A stretch of DNA of 14,479 nt, from positions 1-14,479 of the forward strand of contig WRJP01000033.1 of NCBI GenBank assembly GCA_009778535.1, given 5' to 3'. This document shows positions 14,070 through 14,479 of the stretch, one piece after another (positions within the stretch are counted from its first letter, which is position 1; every line of letters begins with the position of its first letter). Both the position numbers and the translations under genes were made by a program. Origin of the DNA: Propionibacteriaceae bacterium (GTDB taxonomy: Bacteria; Actinomycetota; Actinomycetes; Propionibacteriales; Propionibacteriaceae). The notes beneath the pieces are model-generated. The model searched no databases, had not been told where the DNA came from, and saw nothing but the letters and a program-made list of their open reading frames with translations.

Positions 14070-14479
14070 TATGTTGGAAGTTCCAACCCTGTCCTCCGCA
14101 ATGTTTGGAGGCAGGGGTGCGTCTAGGTTGATGGACGGGTGTAACTGGCGAGTGCGCTGCCAGTAGTCGGCGCGCAACCGGTTTTCTGGTTGCATGATCG
14201 TGTCGTAGACCTCTTCGAATGTGTGGTCGATGGTCCAGTCTTCGGTAAGGATGATCTTGGTGAAGAACGCTTGGTTGCATAGCCGCCGGGTGGCGGGGTC
14301 TAGGCAGAGGTAGAAGTCTTGGGCGTTTGTGGCTAGTGACAGGTAGGCGCGGATGCGGATTTGTGCGTCCTTGCAGCCCATGTCGAACGCTTCGAGACGG
14401 GCCTTGATCTGTTGTAGCTGTTCTTCGATCCGTTGTTGTTCGTGTTTAACTTGGCTGCTGGTGATCGCGTCGTCGTAGA
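14034..14479 (-). CDS. Large serine recombinase/integrase, C-terminal part (N-terminus beyond window)
   Basis: 147 codons enter from the right edge. They begin with a long coiled-coil helix (SSQVKHEQQRIEEQLQQIKA and on through RLEAFD), then AQIRIRAYLSLATNAQDFYLCLDPATRRLCNQAFFTKIILTED. The helix followed by an ATRRLxNQAFFxKIxxxED-type strand is the usual C-terminal end of large serine recombinases. The catalytic N-terminal and zinc-ribbon domains are outside the window. The last residues, WWRWRESNPRP, are not natural protein: they are the antisense translation of the ssrA 3' end, and the TAA stop (14034-14036) lies 36 bases inside ssrA. The reading frame therefore ends in host sequence, as expected for an integrase next to its own attachment site. 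It is probably the integrase of a phage or integrative element extending to the right. Confidence 0.75.
   Translation of the reverse strand, partial: YDDAITSSQVKHEQQRIEEQLQQIKARLEAFDMGCKDAQIRIRAYLSLATNAQDFYLCLDPATRRLCNQAFFTKIILTEDWTIDHTFEEVYDTIMQPENRLRADYWQRTRQLHPSINLDAPLPPNIAEDRVGTSNIWWRWRESNPRP
14073..14087. repeat. 15-base palindrome at the ssrA/element junction
   Basis: GTTGGAA-G-TTCCAAC is a perfect 7-bp inverted repeat around one central base, starting four bases after the tmRNA CCA end. It could be part of the serine-recombinase attachment site, whose halves are often dyad-symmetric, or the first stem of a 3' transcript trailer. Confidence 0.5.
14087..14116. terminator. Strong hairpin just downstream of ssrA
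   Basis: CCCTG-T-CCTCC (14087-14097) pairs with GGAGG-CAGGG (14107-14116), ten base pairs with a single bulged T and a nine-base loop. It is well placed to end or trim the ssrA transcript, but it has no following T run. It is also inside the frame of the recombinase, so it may instead be an element-derived structure. Confidence 0.35.

Noticed and set aside
13834..14280. Minus-strand frame of 148 residues containing VEVAGIEPAS
   Set aside because: This string is the well-known spurious translation of the antisense strand of a tRNA-like 3' end. The frame crosses ssrA and is not a gene.
1..14479. CRISPR array, insertion-sequence ends, or tRNA genes other than tmRNA
   Set aside because: On reading through I saw no regularly spaced repeats, no transposase frames and no other cloverleaf-like sequences.

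Overview
The window looks like the chromosome of a moderate-GC actinobacterium, possibly Actinomycetaceae-like. Four things point there: an actinobacterial gene order (hrcA, then a four-zinc-motif dnaJ, then rsmE), a Tgt with the extra loop I associate with actinobacteria, a DUF5302 microprotein, and a tmRNA whose tag is ANNTRTDFALAA. The species cannot be fixed from the sequence alone.

Region 1 (1-6900) is a carbon-catabolism locus. A CoA-acylating aldehyde dehydrogenase of the methylmalonate-semialdehyde dehydrogenase family (minus strand, cut by the left edge) is divergent from a tightly packed six-gene plus-strand operon. The operon encodes a transaldolase-family enzyme, a tagatose/psicose-3-epimerase-like TIM barrel, an Asp/Glu/hydantoin-racemase-like protein, a 3-hydroxyacyl-CoA-dehydrogenase-family oxidoreductase related to L-gulonate 3-dehydrogenase, a zinc MDR dehydrogenase, and a second sugar-phosphate-isomerase-like TIM barrel. 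The 3- to 41-base gaps and two ATGA overlaps suggest one transcript. The set reads as oxidise, epimerise, cleave by transaldol chemistry, then oxidise the released aldehyde. I cannot match it to a described pathway, and it is the best candidate here for something undescribed. No kinase, transporter or regulator is visible, so the locus probably continues to the left.

Region 2 (7018-11220) is a minus-strand housekeeping block: hrcA, dnaJ (TTG start), rsmE and tgt. A perfect CIRCE operator (9-bp arms, 9-base spacer) lies 12 bases upstream of hrcA, so the block is probably under HrcA heat-shock control.

Region 3 (11280-13499) holds a metallo-beta-lactamase-fold hydrolase (plus), a 54-residue DUF5302 protein (minus) and an orphan lipoprotein sugar-binding protein of the ABC uptake type (minus) with no permease or ATPase nearby.

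Region 4 (13500-14479) holds the tmRNA gene ssrA. The C-terminal part of a large serine recombinase runs toward it on the opposite strand from the right edge, and its reading frame stops 36 bases inside the 3' end of ssrA. This is the signature of an integrated element that uses ssrA as its attachment site, with its body to the right of the window. A short palindrome and a strong hairpin sit exactly at the junction.
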